From an uncultured SAR86 cluster bacterium (lineage in GTDB: Bacteria > Pseudomonadota > Gammaproteobacteria > Magnimaribacterales > D2472), in the NCBI GenBank assembly GCA_902558375.1, contig CACEDQ010000001.1, positions 62,001 to 126,000 on the forward strand: a stretch of DNA of 64,000 nucleotides, read 5' to 3'. Positions within the stretch are counted from its first letter, which is position 1. Each line of letters opens with the position of its first letter. Shown here piece by piece: positions 35,560 to 44,915 of the stretch. Position numbers and translations under genes: made by a program. The notes below the pieces were generated by a model that ran no database searches, had not been told where the DNA came from, and saw nothing but the letters and a program-made list of their open reading frames with translations.

Positions 35560-36489
35560 ATGCAAATCTTCTCAAATATCTTTAATAAAAAAAAAGAGAG
35601 ACCAAAAAAAATATTATGTTTTGATGGAGGAGGAGTTAGAGTCATTGCTGGAATTGTTTTTCTAAAAAAATTAGAGGTCCAAACTGGAAGAAAAATAGTT
35701 GATACATTTGATATGTTTGTTGGAACTAGTGCTGGAGCTTTCAATGCGTCTTGTCTTGCTTTTGATGAAATGAGTGCAGGTGAGTTAAAAAAGTATTGGA
35801 CAAAAGATTATTTAGATACAATTATGGAGACTTCATTTTTCTGGGATCAGGCATCTCTCATTCAAGCAAGACCAAGATATGAAACCAAAGGAAGAGTTAA
35901 AGTTTTAAAAGAGATTTTTGGTAATAGAACTCTGGGTGACTCAAGAAAGCCAATTGTCACTCTTTGTTATGACATAGAAAAAAGAAAACATATAATTCAC
36001 TCAACTAACTTAACCCCTGAAATAAGCTTCATTGATGCTGTTTGCGCATCAAGTGCTGCCCCAATGTATTTCCCAACATATCAGATTGAAGATGGTTCCT
36101 GGATGATAGACGGTGGTGTTGTAACGAATAACCCAACTATGATTGGCTTTAATCATGCAAAAAATTTTTTTAAGACAGATAATTTAAAGATCTTAAGTAT
36201 CGGTGCGGGGCTAAATAAGAAAAAAATTTCAGGAGAAACATCATCAAAATGGGGTGGTGTTGGCTGGTTAAGAAATGACATCATGGGCATGATGCTGGAT
36301 TCAGAAATTCACAATGATATTGCTAAGGACATTATTGGTAGTGATTATTTAAGAATTAACTCTCCACTTGGAAGGATTAATAAAATGTTAGATGACGATT
36401 CGGATGAAAATTTAGAAAAAATTCACCTCATGGGTCTAGATTGGTGGTCTAAATTTGGAGAAGAAGTAATTAAATTTATAGAAGATTAA
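35560..36489 (+). CDS. Patatin-like phospholipase
   Basis: 309 residues. The oxyanion-hole motif DGGGVRVIAG is at 22-31, the nucleophile elbow GTSAGA has Ser57, and the catalytic dyad Asp is in MIDGGVV near 186. The order and spacing fit CapV/patatin esterases that hydrolyse acyl lipids. No secretion signal is seen, so it is probably cytoplasmic or membrane-associated. No cyclic-nucleotide synthase or other defence partner lies beside it, so an anti-phage role is not supported. Confidence 0.9.
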   Translation: MQIFSNIFNKKKERPKKILCFDGGGVRVIAGIVFLKKLEVQTGRKIVDTFDMFVGTSAGAFNASCLAFDEMSAGELKKYWTKDYLDTIMETSFFWDQASLIQARPRYETKGRVKVLKEIFGNRTLGDSRKPIVTLCYDIEKRKHIIHSTNLTPEISFIDAVCASSAAPMYFPTYQIEDGSWMIDGGVVTNNPTMIGFNHAKNFFKTDNLKILSIGAGLNKKKISGETSSKWGGVGWLRNDIMGMMLDSEIHNDIAKDIIGSDYLRINSPLGRINKMLDDDSDENLEKIHLMGLDWWSKFGEEVIKFIED

Positions 36490-36550
36490 CTTTTTCTACT
36501 ATTCACAAAGTTTTTACTGTAAGATACACCTTTTTCAATAATAGGATACT

Positions 36551-36796
36551 ATGAATATATACGTCGGAAACCTGTCTTGGGGGATGAATGACCAAGATCT
36601 TGAAAACCTTTTTGCAGAACATGGAACTGTTACTTCAGCAAAAATCATAACTGATAGAATGACAAATCGATCAAGAGGATTTGGTTTTGTTGAAATGAGT
36701 GATGGTGCAGAGGCTGCAATTGAAGCTTTAAACGAAACTGAGGTTGAGGGAAGAAAGTTAGTTGTAAATGAATCTAGACCAAAAGAATCTAGATAA
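36551..36796 (+). CDS. RRM-type RNA-binding protein
   Basis: 81 residues, a single RNA-recognition motif. RNP2 is IYVGNLSW at the start and RNP1 is RGFGFVEM near 55. Resembles cyanobacterial and marine proteobacterial Rbp proteins that bind AU-rich RNA and often respond to cold. Monocistronic, with its own terminator. Confidence 0.93.
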   Translation: MNIYVGNLSWGMNDQDLENLFAEHGTVTSAKIITDRMTNRSRGFGFVEMSDGAEAAIEALNETEVEGRKLVVNESRPKESR

Positions 36797-36833
36797 GTAT
36801 CCTTAAATAACTTAGTTAAATACAACAAAATCT

Positions 36834-36868
36834 AAAAAGCTGGTTTAAGACTAAAACCAGCTTTTTTA
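36834..36868 (+). terminator. Rho-independent terminator
   Basis: Long stem AAAAGCTGGTTT/AAAACCAGCTTTT with loop AAGACT and a T run, 38 bp after the RRM gene. Confidence 0.93.
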
Positions 36869-36878
36869 TTGCTTATAA

Positions 36879-36895
36879 ATGTAAATTTTTTACAT
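36879..36895. promoter_or_regulatory. HexR-type operator upstream of TonB receptor 1
   Basis: Perfect palindrome ATGTAAATTTTTTACAT (7-bp arms, TTT spacer). It has the form of the published HexR site TGTAAT-N3-ATTACA with A/T changes at the inner position. It ends 23 bp upstream of a sigma-70 -35 box. Matching sites occur at 55154 and 58393. Confidence 0.7.
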
Positions 36896-36918
36896 TTTTT
36901 ATCTTTTTTACATAATTC

Positions 36919-36947
36919 TTGACATAAGGCTCTCAAGAGGGTTAAAT
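36919..36947 (+). promoter_or_regulatory. Sigma-70 promoter of TonB receptor 1
   Basis: -35 TTGACA (36919-36924), 17-bp spacer, -10 TTAAAT (36942-36947). The spacing from the upstream palindrome to the -35 box is nearly the same as at the second receptor gene. Confidence 0.65.
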
Positions 36948-36982
36948 GCGTCTAATTTCGTTAATTTTTTAAGGGGAAATCC

Positions 36983-39900
36983 GTGTTTAAAAATAAATTT
37001 TTATTATCATTAATGGTTATTTTACCATTTTCAACATTCACTTTTGCTCAAGATTCTGAAGAATCTGAAGCATCAGAGGTTGAAGAAGTTGTCACAACTG
37101 GTATTAGATCAAGTTTGATTGATGCTATCTCTATAAAGAGAGAAAATGTTGGTGTTGTAGATGCAATAACATCCGAAGATATTGGTAAATTTGCAGATAG
37201 AAATATTGCTGAAGCTTTATCTAGATTGGTTGGTGTTACAACTAACAGAGACAATGGTGAGAGTACTTCGGTAACAATTAGAGGTCTTGGTCCAGAATTT
37301 AACCTTGTAACTCTTAATGGTAGATCTATGCCAACTGTTCCGCCATTATGGGTTGGTGGAAGATCTTTTGATTTCGGTGATGTTTCATCTTCTGGAGTTG
37401 CAGCTGTTGAAGTTTATAAATCAGCTAATGCAATCCTTCCAACTGGTGGTCTGGGAGCTACTATTAACATGGTCACAACTAAGCCAATTGATGGCAAAAA
37501 TGGTGGCGGTGTTTCTGTTAGACTAATGAATCATTCATCAGTTGAAAAAGGTGATTCAACAACACCTGAAGTTGATGTGGTTTTTTTAAGAAATGGTGAA
37601 GTAGGTGATGCAAAGTGGGGTTTCTCAGTATCAGGTTCACACCATGTCATGCATAACAGAGAATCAGGAACTAATGAAATAACATGGCTTCCAAGTCCTA
37701 TTATTAATAATGTACCAGGTAATGCTGTTGTTACTAACAACAACACTAGAGCAGATGGTGCATTCTTTTATCCAAGCGGTCTTTTATATAAGAACATGGA
37801 TAATGAAAGAACAAGAGAGAACTTACAAACAACTCTTCAATGGGAGCAAGGTATAGTAACAGCGACTCTTGATTATACGATTTCATCTGTTAATGCTGAA
37901 CAATATGGTGTTGAAGCAGGTACATGGTTATCTGGTTGGGACACAACAGCAATGACTATTAATGAAAATGGTGCAGTAACCAGTGCATTTGTTAATGGCA
38001 CATATTTTAATGGTGGTATCTTTAACAATAACTTTAAATGGGCTAATGATGATACTAACAATAAGTCAATTGGTTTAAATCTTGAATTAAGATTAACTGA
38101 TAATTTTACATTGACTGCTGACTATCATGATTCATCAGCTGGCTATAAAGGTAATCCTGGTGGTAGTGCAACAAGTAGTGCAACATTTGGTAATGGGTGT
38201 TGGGCAGCTTGGGGTTGGTATCCTGTAAATGAGGCATCAGCTTGTTTTAGAAACAGATCATTTGATTTTGCTCAATCTGTTAATGGTAACCTTCAATGGG
38301 AAGTTGACAAAAACTTTCAAGGCGCTGATTTAGGAGCTACTGAATTTGATGCAAGTGACATGGGTCCAAGAGAGGCATATGTTAATTATCAAGAAAGAAA
38401 AAGTAATTTAGATCAATTCCAATTAATAGGAACTTGGGATAACAATGACGGTTTAATCATGGATGCACTAACATCTATTGATTTTGGTTATTCAACTCAA
38501 GAAACTGTGTTCAACAGTCAAAAATGGTTTAATTATGTCAGAACTGGACATATTGCAGACGGTGACCCGGTCAATATGACATATGCAATGATGCCTGATG
38601 ATGTTTTTACTAAAATATCAATTCCAGGTTTCTTAGGTTCTGCTGGAAATTTCTATTACTTTGATATGAGTCAAGAAGACCTTTTCTATTGGTTCGGTAG
38701 AGCTGGCTTTATGGGTGACTTAAATACTGGTGATGGCACATGGTGGAATGCCTATGGTCCTGCATCTGATTGGCCTGCATCATGTTACAGAAATGATGCA
38801 TTTGATGCAGACGGTAACCCAAATGGATTAAGGTCTGTCAGTATGTATGACGCACCAACTTCAAACTGGGGTCAATTAGAAGGCTGTTACGGTGACAGAG
38901 ATTCACGTTCAGTTATAAAAGAAGAATTAGAAGCTTTCTTTGTAAACTTCAACTTCGAAACTGTTACATCTAGCGGACAAGAATTAAGAGCTCAACTCGG
39001 TATTAGATATGAAGATGAAGATAGAACATCTACTTCAGATACAACTGTACCTACAAACACTGTTTGGAGTTTAGGCGCTTTCTCATACGGAGATAAAGTA
39101 GGCTTAATGACTGGTCCTGCTACTTACACAGGAACTGGTTCAAATGATTATATTTTACCAAGCTTGAATGTTACTTTTGAGCATGCAGAAAATAGAGTAA
39201 TCAAATTAGCTGCAAGTAAAACTATTGCAAGACCAGCTCTTGAGCAAATGGATGTTGCTGTATCAACACCATCATCATTTAGTTGGATGTATCCAGCTAC
39301 TTTAGGAACTGGTAATCCAGCATTAGAGCCATATGAGTCAACTAACTTTGACTTAGCTTATGAGTATTACTACAAAGAAGGCAGTTATGTAGCTGTTAAT
39401 GTTTTTGTAAAAGAAATTGAAGGCTATCATGGCTCAGGTTTCCAACAAGGTTCATTTAATGGTGTTACAGATATCACAAGAGGACCTAGAGCAGCTTTAG
39501 CTACTGACGATAATGCAGATGCATTATGTCAATGGACTGCTCCTCAGGGATATTGGGCTTGTGGTTGGTCTAACCAATTTGACTGGGCTTGGTTAAACAA
39601 TACTGGTTTCACATTTGGATGTAACGGAGCTACAGACTGTTTTGCTGATCCTGGAAATGGTAATGCTGTATTCCAGAGTAATGGAGATGATCCGCTTTAT
39701 ATCTTCAATTTAGCTCAACCAATTAATCAATATGATGGAACGCTTGAGGGTGTTGAACTTGCTGTTCAGCATTTATTTGATAATGACTTTGGTGTTGTTG
39801 CTAACGTTACATTAATTGATGGTGATACTGATGTTGATCCTTATCCTGCAGCTGATGCATCAGAGCAGTTTGCTTTACCAGGATTTGGTGATGCGGCAAA

Positions 39901-40186
39901 CCTTGCTGTTTTCTATGAAAACGAAAAAATATCAGCTAGAGTTGCTTACAACGTAACAGGTGAATATTTCACAGGTTATGATCAATACAATCCATTATTT
40001 GTTACTGAAAGAAGTACAGTAGACTTTAACGCTACATACAACTTAACAGATAATGCTGCAGTATTTGTTGAAGGAATTAATGTCACCGATGAAGATGTTC
40101 ATTTATATTCAAGATATGAAGAAATGACATTCTTATATCAAGACCATGGACCTATATATAAAGTAGGTTTCAGAGTGAATTTCTAG
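36983..40186 (+). CDS. TonB-dependent outer-membrane receptor 1
   Basis: 1067 residues. Start is GTG with AAGGGG upstream. Signal peptide MFKNKFLLSLMVILPFSTF, cleaved near FAQD. Plug domain: EVVTTGIRSSLIDAISIK, DIGKFADRNIAEALSRL and VTIRGLGPEFNLVTLNGRSM. A large beta-barrel ends in KVGFRVNF with a C-terminal Phe. The long barrel and plug wording match the TonB-Xanth-Caul group (TIGR01782) that imports oligosaccharides or other large solutes. 43 percent or so of its plug region is recognisably shared by eye with the receptor at 58525, though I did not compute an alignment. Controlled by the HexR-type site upstream; followed by a terminator. Confidence 0.95.
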   Translation: MFKNKFLLSLMVILPFSTFTFAQDSEESEASEVEEVVTTGIRSSLIDAISIKRENVGVVDAITSEDIGKFADRNIAEALSRLVGVTTNRDNGESTSVTIRGLGPEFNLVTLNGRSMPTVPPLWVGGRSFDFGDVSSSGVAAVEVYKSANAILPTGGLGATINMVTTKPIDGKNGGGVSVRLMNHSSVEKGDSTTPEVDVVFLRNGEVGDAKWGFSVSGSHHVMHNRESGTNEITWLPSPIINNVPGNAVVTNNNTRADGAFFYPSGLLYKNMDNERTRENLQTTLQWEQGIVTATLDYTISSVNAEQYGVEAGTWLSGWDTTAMTINENGAVTSAFVNGTYFNGGIFNNNFKWANDDTNNKSIGLNLELRLTDNFTLTADYHDSSAGYKGNPGGSATSSATFGNGCWAAWGWYPVNEASACFRNRSFDFAQSVNGNLQWEVDKNFQGADLGATEFDASDMGPREAYVNYQERKSNLDQFQLIGTWDNNDGLIMDALTSIDFGYSTQETVFNSQKWFNYVRTGHIADGDPVNMTYAMMPDDVFTKISIPGFLGSAGNFYYFDMSQEDLFYWFGRAGFMGDLNTGDGTWWNAYGPASDWPASCYRNDAFDADGNPNGLRSVSMYDAPTSNWGQLEGCYGDRDSRSVIKEELEAFFVNFNFETVTSSGQELRAQLGIRYEDEDRTSTSDTTVPTNTVWSLGAFSYGDKVGLMTGPATYTGTGSNDYILPSLNVTFEHAENRVIKLAASKTIARPALEQMDVAVSTPSSFSWMYPATLGTGNPALEPYESTNFDLAYEYYYKEGSYVAVNVFVKEIEGYHGSGFQQGSFNGVTDITRGPRAALATDDNADALCQWTAPQGYWACGWSNQFDWAWLNNTGFTFGCNGATDCFADPGNGNAVFQSNGDDPLYIFNLAQPINQYDGTLEGVELAVQHLFDNDFGVVANVTLIDGDTDVDPYPAADASEQFALPGFGDAANLAVFYENEKISARVAYNVTGEYFTGYDQYNPLFVTERSTVDFNATYNLTDNAAVFVEGINVTDEDVHLYSRYEEMTFLYQDHGPIYKVGFRVNF

Positions 40187-40204
40187 TTAGAAATAACACA
40201 TATT

Positions 40205-40236
40205 TAAAAGAGGGCTTTTAGCCCTCTTTTTTTTTA
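40205..40236 (+). terminator. Rho-independent terminator
   Basis: Stem AAAGAGGGC/GCCCTCTTT with loop TTTTA and nine T residues, 20 bp after receptor 1. It separates the receptor from the metallopeptidase lipoprotein. Confidence 0.93.
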
Positions 40237-40255
40237 CAACTGATATACTTTTTAC

Positions 40256-42358
40256 ATGAAAAAGTTATATTTATTAGTTATATTTTTTATCATATCCTCA
40301 TGTGGCGGCGGAGGTGGAGGAAGCTCAGAACCAACTCCGGCACCAACACCATTTTCATTAACAATTGGTTTAACATCTTTTTCAACAGATGAAGATACAA
40401 GTTATTCGGGATCACTTAATGCAACAGCTAATGAAACAGTTACATTAAATTACGAGATCACCTCTTCAACTTCAAATGGAACACTTACCTTGTCTACTAA
40501 TGGTGGAATCACATACAATCCAAATACAAATTTCTTTGGCTCTGATGAGTTTCAATATTCCGTAACAGCAGTTGAAAAAAATGTTACTAAAAGCGCCACA
40601 GTTAATATAACTGTTAATTCAGTAAATGATGAACCTGAAATAATGTTTACAACATTTACTGATTATTCCAAAGATACTTTAGTACATGAGCCTACTCAGA
40701 CCTTTAAGATAAGAGTTTCAGATGAAGATAATCAATTAGAAGAATTAACTTTTGAAATAGTAATAGGATCAGAATCTATTCCAGGTACTTTTGTTTTAGA
40801 TGATTCAACAACTATTGAAGGAGATGGTGATGTAACTTTTGATATATCAACCTTACAAAATGGCGGTCTATACACTGCTGAAATAAGAGCATCAGACGGC
40901 ATAGATTTTAGCGCTATCTCTTTTGAGTCATGGTTTGCAGGTAACAGAAGGACGATAACAATTCAACAAGATGATGATCCTGAAGATGGTTTTGATGGTG
41001 GAGATAAAACACCTAAGGATTATGAAATATATTACTTATCAGGCGGGTCTAACTCGTTAGCTGGAACTACCTATTTATTTGTTGGTGATTCCTTAAACGG
41101 TGAGACAGATATAGATTTATATAGAAGAGCATTAATAGCTTCTGTTAATAAATTAAATGACTCTGATGCTGCAGAATTTTTTAATCCTGATTACTTTACA
41201 ATTCTCTCTGCTGAACCGGTTGACCCAGATGGCACTTCACCATTTGGAGTCAGAACAGGTTGTTATGACTGGGATGAAGATATTTATTGTATTGGTGATA
41301 TGGATACTGGCTTATTTTCTGACTTTTTACCAGGATACCGTTATCGCGATCATTTAGTCTCCACTCTTACAAAAATTGATGGCAGAGGCGTAAATCTGGG
41401 TAATAGAAATATCCAACCAATAAGAGAGAATAATCCAGAAAGAACAAGCACAACTCTTATGCATGAACTCGGTCATGCGCATGGCGAAATGGGTGATGAG
41501 TATAGAACAGATGATGACAGAGATGTCAGTGCGTATGCTGATTACAATGTAAATACAACAACAGAATCTACAGTTTCTTTAGTTAAATGGAATCACCATA
41601 TCGAAGATTTCTTAAATGTCTTAGGTAGAGATGTGAAGGTTTGTTACAACACTAGTGATGGCAGAATTTATGATAGAGATGCAGATGAGTATGTTGATGG
41701 TCTTGACTGTGATTGTCTTGCTAATGTTTGGGATGCTGAAGGTAACTTTATTCGTAAAAATCCTGCATGCGCTAAGGTTGGGATGTTTGAAGGGAACTAC
41801 TATGGTGAATTTGATAACTATAGACCAACATTTTGTTCAATTATGGATTCTTGTAGTAGCGGTGGCTATGGCCCTGTAAATGTTGAAGGATTTGCAATTG
41901 GCTCTATTCAGAATCAAGGGTTTTATGATGCCTTTGATGATGTAGACATCGGTTTCACTGCAAATAATGCTGCTTGGCAAATGACTATTTTAGCAGATTA
42001 CGACACTTCAAAAATTACGCTGAAGTGGTATGTTAATGGAGAAGAACAAACGTCATTGCAAAATCAAAAAACAGTAACATTTAACAGACCATCAAACAAT
42101 GAAGTACAAATTTATACTGCAAAAGCTATAGATTTAACTGGAACAGTAATAGCCTCAGATGATGTTTTAGATAATACTGATTTCTATGAAGGTCTATTCC
42201 AGTCATATTTTATATGGTGCGCCGACTATGACCAGTCAGCTAATACTTGTAATGATTTTCGAACAGAACCAAACTCATCAGAATATAGTCAATTTGATTA
42301 CGGATATATGGATGGGCCGTTAGGTTTTTCATGGGGGATAAATTGGGCAAAATGGTAA
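40256..42358 (+). CDS. Lipoprotein with M64-type metallopeptidase domain
   Basis: 700 residues. Lipidation Cys16 in IISSCGGG, then a Pro/Thr linker. Residues about 35-120 look like a cadherin-like or Ig-like domain (GTLTLSTNGGITYNPNTNFFGSDEFQYSV); a second beta domain spans about 125-240. The peptidase part contains LMHELGHAHGEMGDEYR near 401-416, the HExGH...GDEY zinc motif of IgA-peptidase family M64. Cysteine pairs (CDCLANVWD, CSIMDSCSSG) follow. Likely a surface protease acting on proteins outside the cell, probably supplying peptides. Next to receptor 1, but separated from it by a terminator. Confidence 0.87.
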   Translation: MKKLYLLVIFFIISSCGGGGGGSSEPTPAPTPFSLTIGLTSFSTDEDTSYSGSLNATANETVTLNYEITSSTSNGTLTLSTNGGITYNPNTNFFGSDEFQYSVTAVEKNVTKSATVNITVNSVNDEPEIMFTTFTDYSKDTLVHEPTQTFKIRVSDEDNQLEELTFEIVIGSESIPGTFVLDDSTTIEGDGDVTFDISTLQNGGLYTAEIRASDGIDFSAISFESWFAGNRRTITIQQDDDPEDGFDGGDKTPKDYEIYYLSGGSNSLAGTTYLFVGDSLNGETDIDLYRRALIASVNKLNDSDAAEFFNPDYFTILSAEPVDPDGTSPFGVRTGCYDWDEDIYCIGDMDTGLFSDFLPGYRYRDHLVSTLTKIDGRGVNLGNRNIQPIRENNPERTSTTLMHELGHAHGEMGDEYRTDDDRDVSAYADYNVNTTTESTVSLVKWNHHIEDFLNVLGRDVKVCYNTSDGRIYDRDADEYVDGLDCDCLANVWDAEGNFIRKNPACAKVGMFEGNYYGEFDNYRPTFCSIMDSCSSGGYGPVNVEGFAIGSIQNQGFYDAFDDVDIGFTANNAAWQMTILADYDTSKITLKWYVNGEEQTSLQNQKTVTFNRPSNNEVQIYTAKAIDLTGTVIASDDVLDNTDFYEGLFQSYFIWCADYDQSANTCNDFRTEPNSSEYSQFDYGYMDGPLGFSWGINWAKW

Positions 42359-42816
42359 AAATAAAATACATAATATTATCTATATTTTTTTTAAACTTAA
42401 GCGCTGACTTAGAAAGAAGTTCTACTAAGCTTATTTCAGCTGAGTATATGTCATCCAATAAAGATGCAAGAATATTTGAGGTTTCAGCTAGCTTTAATAA
42501 AATGATTTTAAAATCTACAAAGATTGGGAAACCTTCAAATAAATCCTTACAAAAATTTAGCACTATCTCTAAAAAAGATAGATACGCAATTCAAGTACTT
42601 AATGAAAAGGGTAATCAGGTACTAATTTTTGGGCTCGGAAATCCTTTTTATATACATGCTGATCATATTGGTTATGAGCATAGTCATGATTTTGGGGGCA
42701 ATATTGAACAAAATCTTGAAATTGCAGTCCCGCTTAATATCAATGCATCTAACTTATTGTTACTTTCTCAAAATGAATTTGGCTTTAAAGAGGTTGCCAG
42801 AATTAAGATAAATTAA
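42352..42816 (+). CDS. Hypothetical exported protein downstream of M64 lipoprotein
   Basis: 154 residues from the ATG at 42352, which overlaps the preceding stop (ATGGTAA). The ORF track start at 42331 is seven codons earlier and would overlap more. Signal peptide KIKYIILSIFFLNLSAD. The mature part reads as beta-rich (RYAIQVLNEKGNQVLIFGLGNPFYI, then HSHDFGGNIEQNLEIAVPL). No family recognised. Translational coupling suggests it works with, or helps export or fold, the metallopeptidase. Confidence 0.72.
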   Translation: MVKIKYIILSIFFLNLSADLERSSTKLISAEYMSSNKDARIFEVSASFNKMILKSTKIGKPSNKSLQKFSTISKKDRYAIQVLNEKGNQVLIFGLGNPFYIHADHIGYEHSHDFGGNIEQNLEIAVPLNINASNLLLLSQNEFGFKEVARIKIN

Positions 42817-42904
42817 TATTTTTTAAAACTTATTCTACTAATTTTTAATATACAAATTCAGTGCTTGAAAGCATTCTACTAAGAGGTTATATTACCCATC
42901 CAAT

Positions 42905-42980
42905 GCGGTACTAGCTCAGTTGGTAGAGCGTCTGCTTGCCAAGCAGAAGGCCGCCGGTTCGAGACCGGCGTACCGCACCA
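42905..42980 (+). tRNA. tRNA-Gly (anticodon GCC)
   Basis: 76 bases with encoded CCA. Acceptor GCGGTAC/GTACCGC, D arm with AGCTCAGTTGGTAGAGC, anticodon stem TCTGC/GCAGA with loop TTGCCAA, T arm GCCGGTTCGAGACCGGC. Flanked by AT-rich sequence; no integrase or attachment duplication seen. Confidence 0.97.
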
Positions 42981-43049
42981 ATCTTTATCATTTCCTATAT
43001 ACTATTAATAATAAATATAACTTTTTGAGTAGTTTCTTCAATTTAATTT

Positions 43050-44018
43050 ATGTTAAGAATAATTGCATTATTAGTTTTATTATCATCTTGTGGCGGAGGG
43101 GGTGGTAGTAGCTCACCAGTAAATACTGAAGGCACATCAGGTAATAACCAAAATACAATTGATGAACAGTGTTATCAATATGAAACAAGAGTTTTTAGAT
43201 GCGAATTTACTCATGGAAATTTATTAAGGTATTACTATATTCATCAACCACATCCAGAAGCTCAAGGCTCCAGTTCTGTATTGTTTAATTTGCATGGGTA
43301 TGGAAGTAATGCACTCGCTCAAATGCAATACGGAGATTTTAGAGACCTTGCAGATAATAAAGAAAGTAATTTCATATTAATCCATCCGCAAGGAGCACCC
43401 TTAAATACAGCTCTGACTTCTAGTGCGTCTCACTGGAATTCAGGAGGTTGGACTATAGGAAGTACGGTAGATGATGTAGATTTTATAGATACGATTATTA
43501 ACTTTATTTCTCAAAAATACGACATTAATGCAAACAGAATATATTCTACTGGAATGTCTAATGGTGGATTTATGAGCTATCACTTAGCTTGTAATCTAAG
43601 TTCAAAAATTGCAGCAGTGGCCTCTGTAACAGGTTCGATGAGTGTTCAAACATATGACAGTTGTGACCCATCTCGCCCAATAGCAGTAATGCAAATTCAT
43701 GGGTTGTTAGATGGTGTAGTTCCGTTTGAAGGTAAAACAGAACTAGGAATGAAAAGTATTGAAGATGTTATTGAATATTGGAGTTCGTTCAACTCGTGTA
43801 CACCAGAACCAATTATAGATTTATCTGAATATATTGATCCAAATGAGATAATTGAACACATTAAGTACATCAATTGCCTGAATAATGTTCAGGTAGAACT
43901 ATATAAAATCGAATCTATGGGCCATGTTTGGCCAAACGAAAACCAATACCGCATTAGTGCTTCTAAAACAATTTGGGATTTTATTAATACTTATGATTTA
44001 AATGGAAAAATTAATTAA
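43050..44018 (+). CDS. Lipoprotein esterase, PHB-depolymerase/feruloyl-esterase type
   Basis: 322 residues. Lipidation Cys14 in LLSSCGGG. The alpha/beta-hydrolase domain shows NLHGYGSNALAQ (oxyanion region), the nucleophile motif STGMSNGGFMSYHLAC with Ser170, MQIHGLLDGVVPFEG holding the acid Asp, and MGHVWPNE holding the His. This is the pattern of LpqC-type esterases acting on polyesters, feruloylated or acetylated polysaccharides. Surface anchoring fits degradation of particulate or polymeric substrate for uptake by TonB receptors. Confidence 0.88.
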   Translation: MLRIIALLVLLSSCGGGGGSSSPVNTEGTSGNNQNTIDEQCYQYETRVFRCEFTHGNLLRYYYIHQPHPEAQGSSSVLFNLHGYGSNALAQMQYGDFRDLADNKESNFILIHPQGAPLNTALTSSASHWNSGGWTIGSTVDDVDFIDTIINFISQKYDINANRIYSTGMSNGGFMSYHLACNLSSKIAAVASVTGSMSVQTYDSCDPSRPIAVMQIHGLLDGVVPFEGKTELGMKSIEDVIEYWSSFNSCTPEPIIDLSEYIDPNEIIEHIKYINCLNNVQVELYKIESMGHVWPNENQYRISASKTIWDFINTYDLNGKIN

Positions 44019-44035
44019 GTATAAATTTTTTACAT
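44019..44035. promoter_or_regulatory. Degenerate HexR-type operator
   Basis: GTATAAATTTTTTACAT matches the 36879 palindrome at 15 of 17 positions, with both differences in the left arm. It lies 68 bp before the secreted protein at 44103. Weaker than the other three sites. Confidence 0.45.
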
Positions 44036-44102
44036 AATTATTATCAATTAAATCATTTATTAATATAGTATTGAGTAATATAAATTTTTTTAGGAGAGGA
44101 AA

Positions 44103-44864
44103 ATGAGATATTTATTATCACTTGCATTAACAATGTCATTTCTTGTTGTTGCTCAAGAAGATGAAGCTTCATATAAATATGAGCCACAGATAAATAAAGC
44201 AGAATACTATATTGGTAAATTCAATAAAGGAAAAGATGTTAATGATTTAGCTGAATGGTATGGCAAGTTTGCCAAATGGGCTGAAGGTAAAGATGGTGTT
44301 TACGATAAAATGACAGTTGCTATATTACAACCATATTTTCATTCAGATATGGGATCAGTGGATGCTATGTGGGTCAATACATGGCCAACACCTACGGAGC
44401 AATATAAAGCACTTGAAACATGGGTTACCGGAGGAGGTGCTAAGTTATTAGAATCCTTGCCTGTAACAAATTCTATGCAAGTTGATACTGTGCAATGGGC
44501 TATTTCGGAACCAGCTTCAATGAAGCCAGGAAATATAATGTTTGCAACATATTCTGAATGTAGTCTTGAAGAGGACTATGACGCAAGACAGGTATATGAT
44601 TTGTACAAAGATTTTGCAGATTATGCAAAATCAGTTGGTGATACCCTTGGTAGAAAGATGATTGTACCTGTATCCGGATATCAACTACCAGAAGGCGTTG
44701 ATTTTATTAGACTTATGTATACATCCTCTATTTCTGAGGCAGGGACTAATGCAGACCTATTTTGGGATAAAATTGCAGAATCTGAAGCCAATGCAAATCT
44801 GAAGGGTTTTTCATGTACTAATGCCGAATCATATTTTGGTTCTGCAATGAGAACAGCTCAATAA
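44103..44864 (+). CDS. Secreted protein of unknown function
   Basis: 253 residues. Signal peptide MRYLLSLALTMSFLVVAQ with cleavage near AQEDE. Two modules of about 110 residues each can be seen (KAEYYIGKFNKGKDVNDLAEWY and IMFATYSECSLEEDYDARQVYDLY), like the lipoprotein at 30032. Two late cysteines. Preceded by GGAGAGG. A strong terminator follows. Function unknown; the two-module plan suggests a ferredoxin-like barrel, which is inference. Confidence 0.7.
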   Translation: MRYLLSLALTMSFLVVAQEDEASYKYEPQINKAEYYIGKFNKGKDVNDLAEWYGKFAKWAEGKDGVYDKMTVAILQPYFHSDMGSVDAMWVNTWPTPTEQYKALETWVTGGGAKLLESLPVTNSMQVDTVQWAISEPASMKPGNIMFATYSECSLEEDYDARQVYDLYKDFADYAKSVGDTLGRKMIVPVSGYQLPEGVDFIRLMYTSSISEAGTNADLFWDKIAESEANANLKGFSCTNAESYFGSAMRTAQ

Positions 44865-44878
44865 TTTATAATTAAATT

Positions 44879-44911
44879 GAAAAATGGGAGCTTAAGCTCC
44901 CATTTTTTTTA
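44879..44911 (+). terminator. Rho-independent terminator
   Basis: Perfect inverted repeat AAAATGGGAGCTTAAGCTCCCATTTT plus T run, 16 bp after the 44103 gene. Its position rules out the ORF-track start at 44877 for the next gene. Confidence 0.94.
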
Positions 44912-44915
44912 TTTA

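Noticed and set aside
35560-36489. Patatin as a CBASS-type anti-phage effector
   Set aside because: No cyclic-oligonucleotide synthase, HORMA, TRIP13 or ubiquitin-like partner is adjacent; neighbours are a PAN protein and an RRM protein.
37531-38061. Minus-strand ORFs inside TonB receptor 1
   Set aside because: Antisense shadows; the receptor frame is unambiguous.
42905-42980. tRNA-Gly as an integration site for a mobile element
   Set aside because: No integrase, transposase or duplicated tRNA 3' end was seen on either side.
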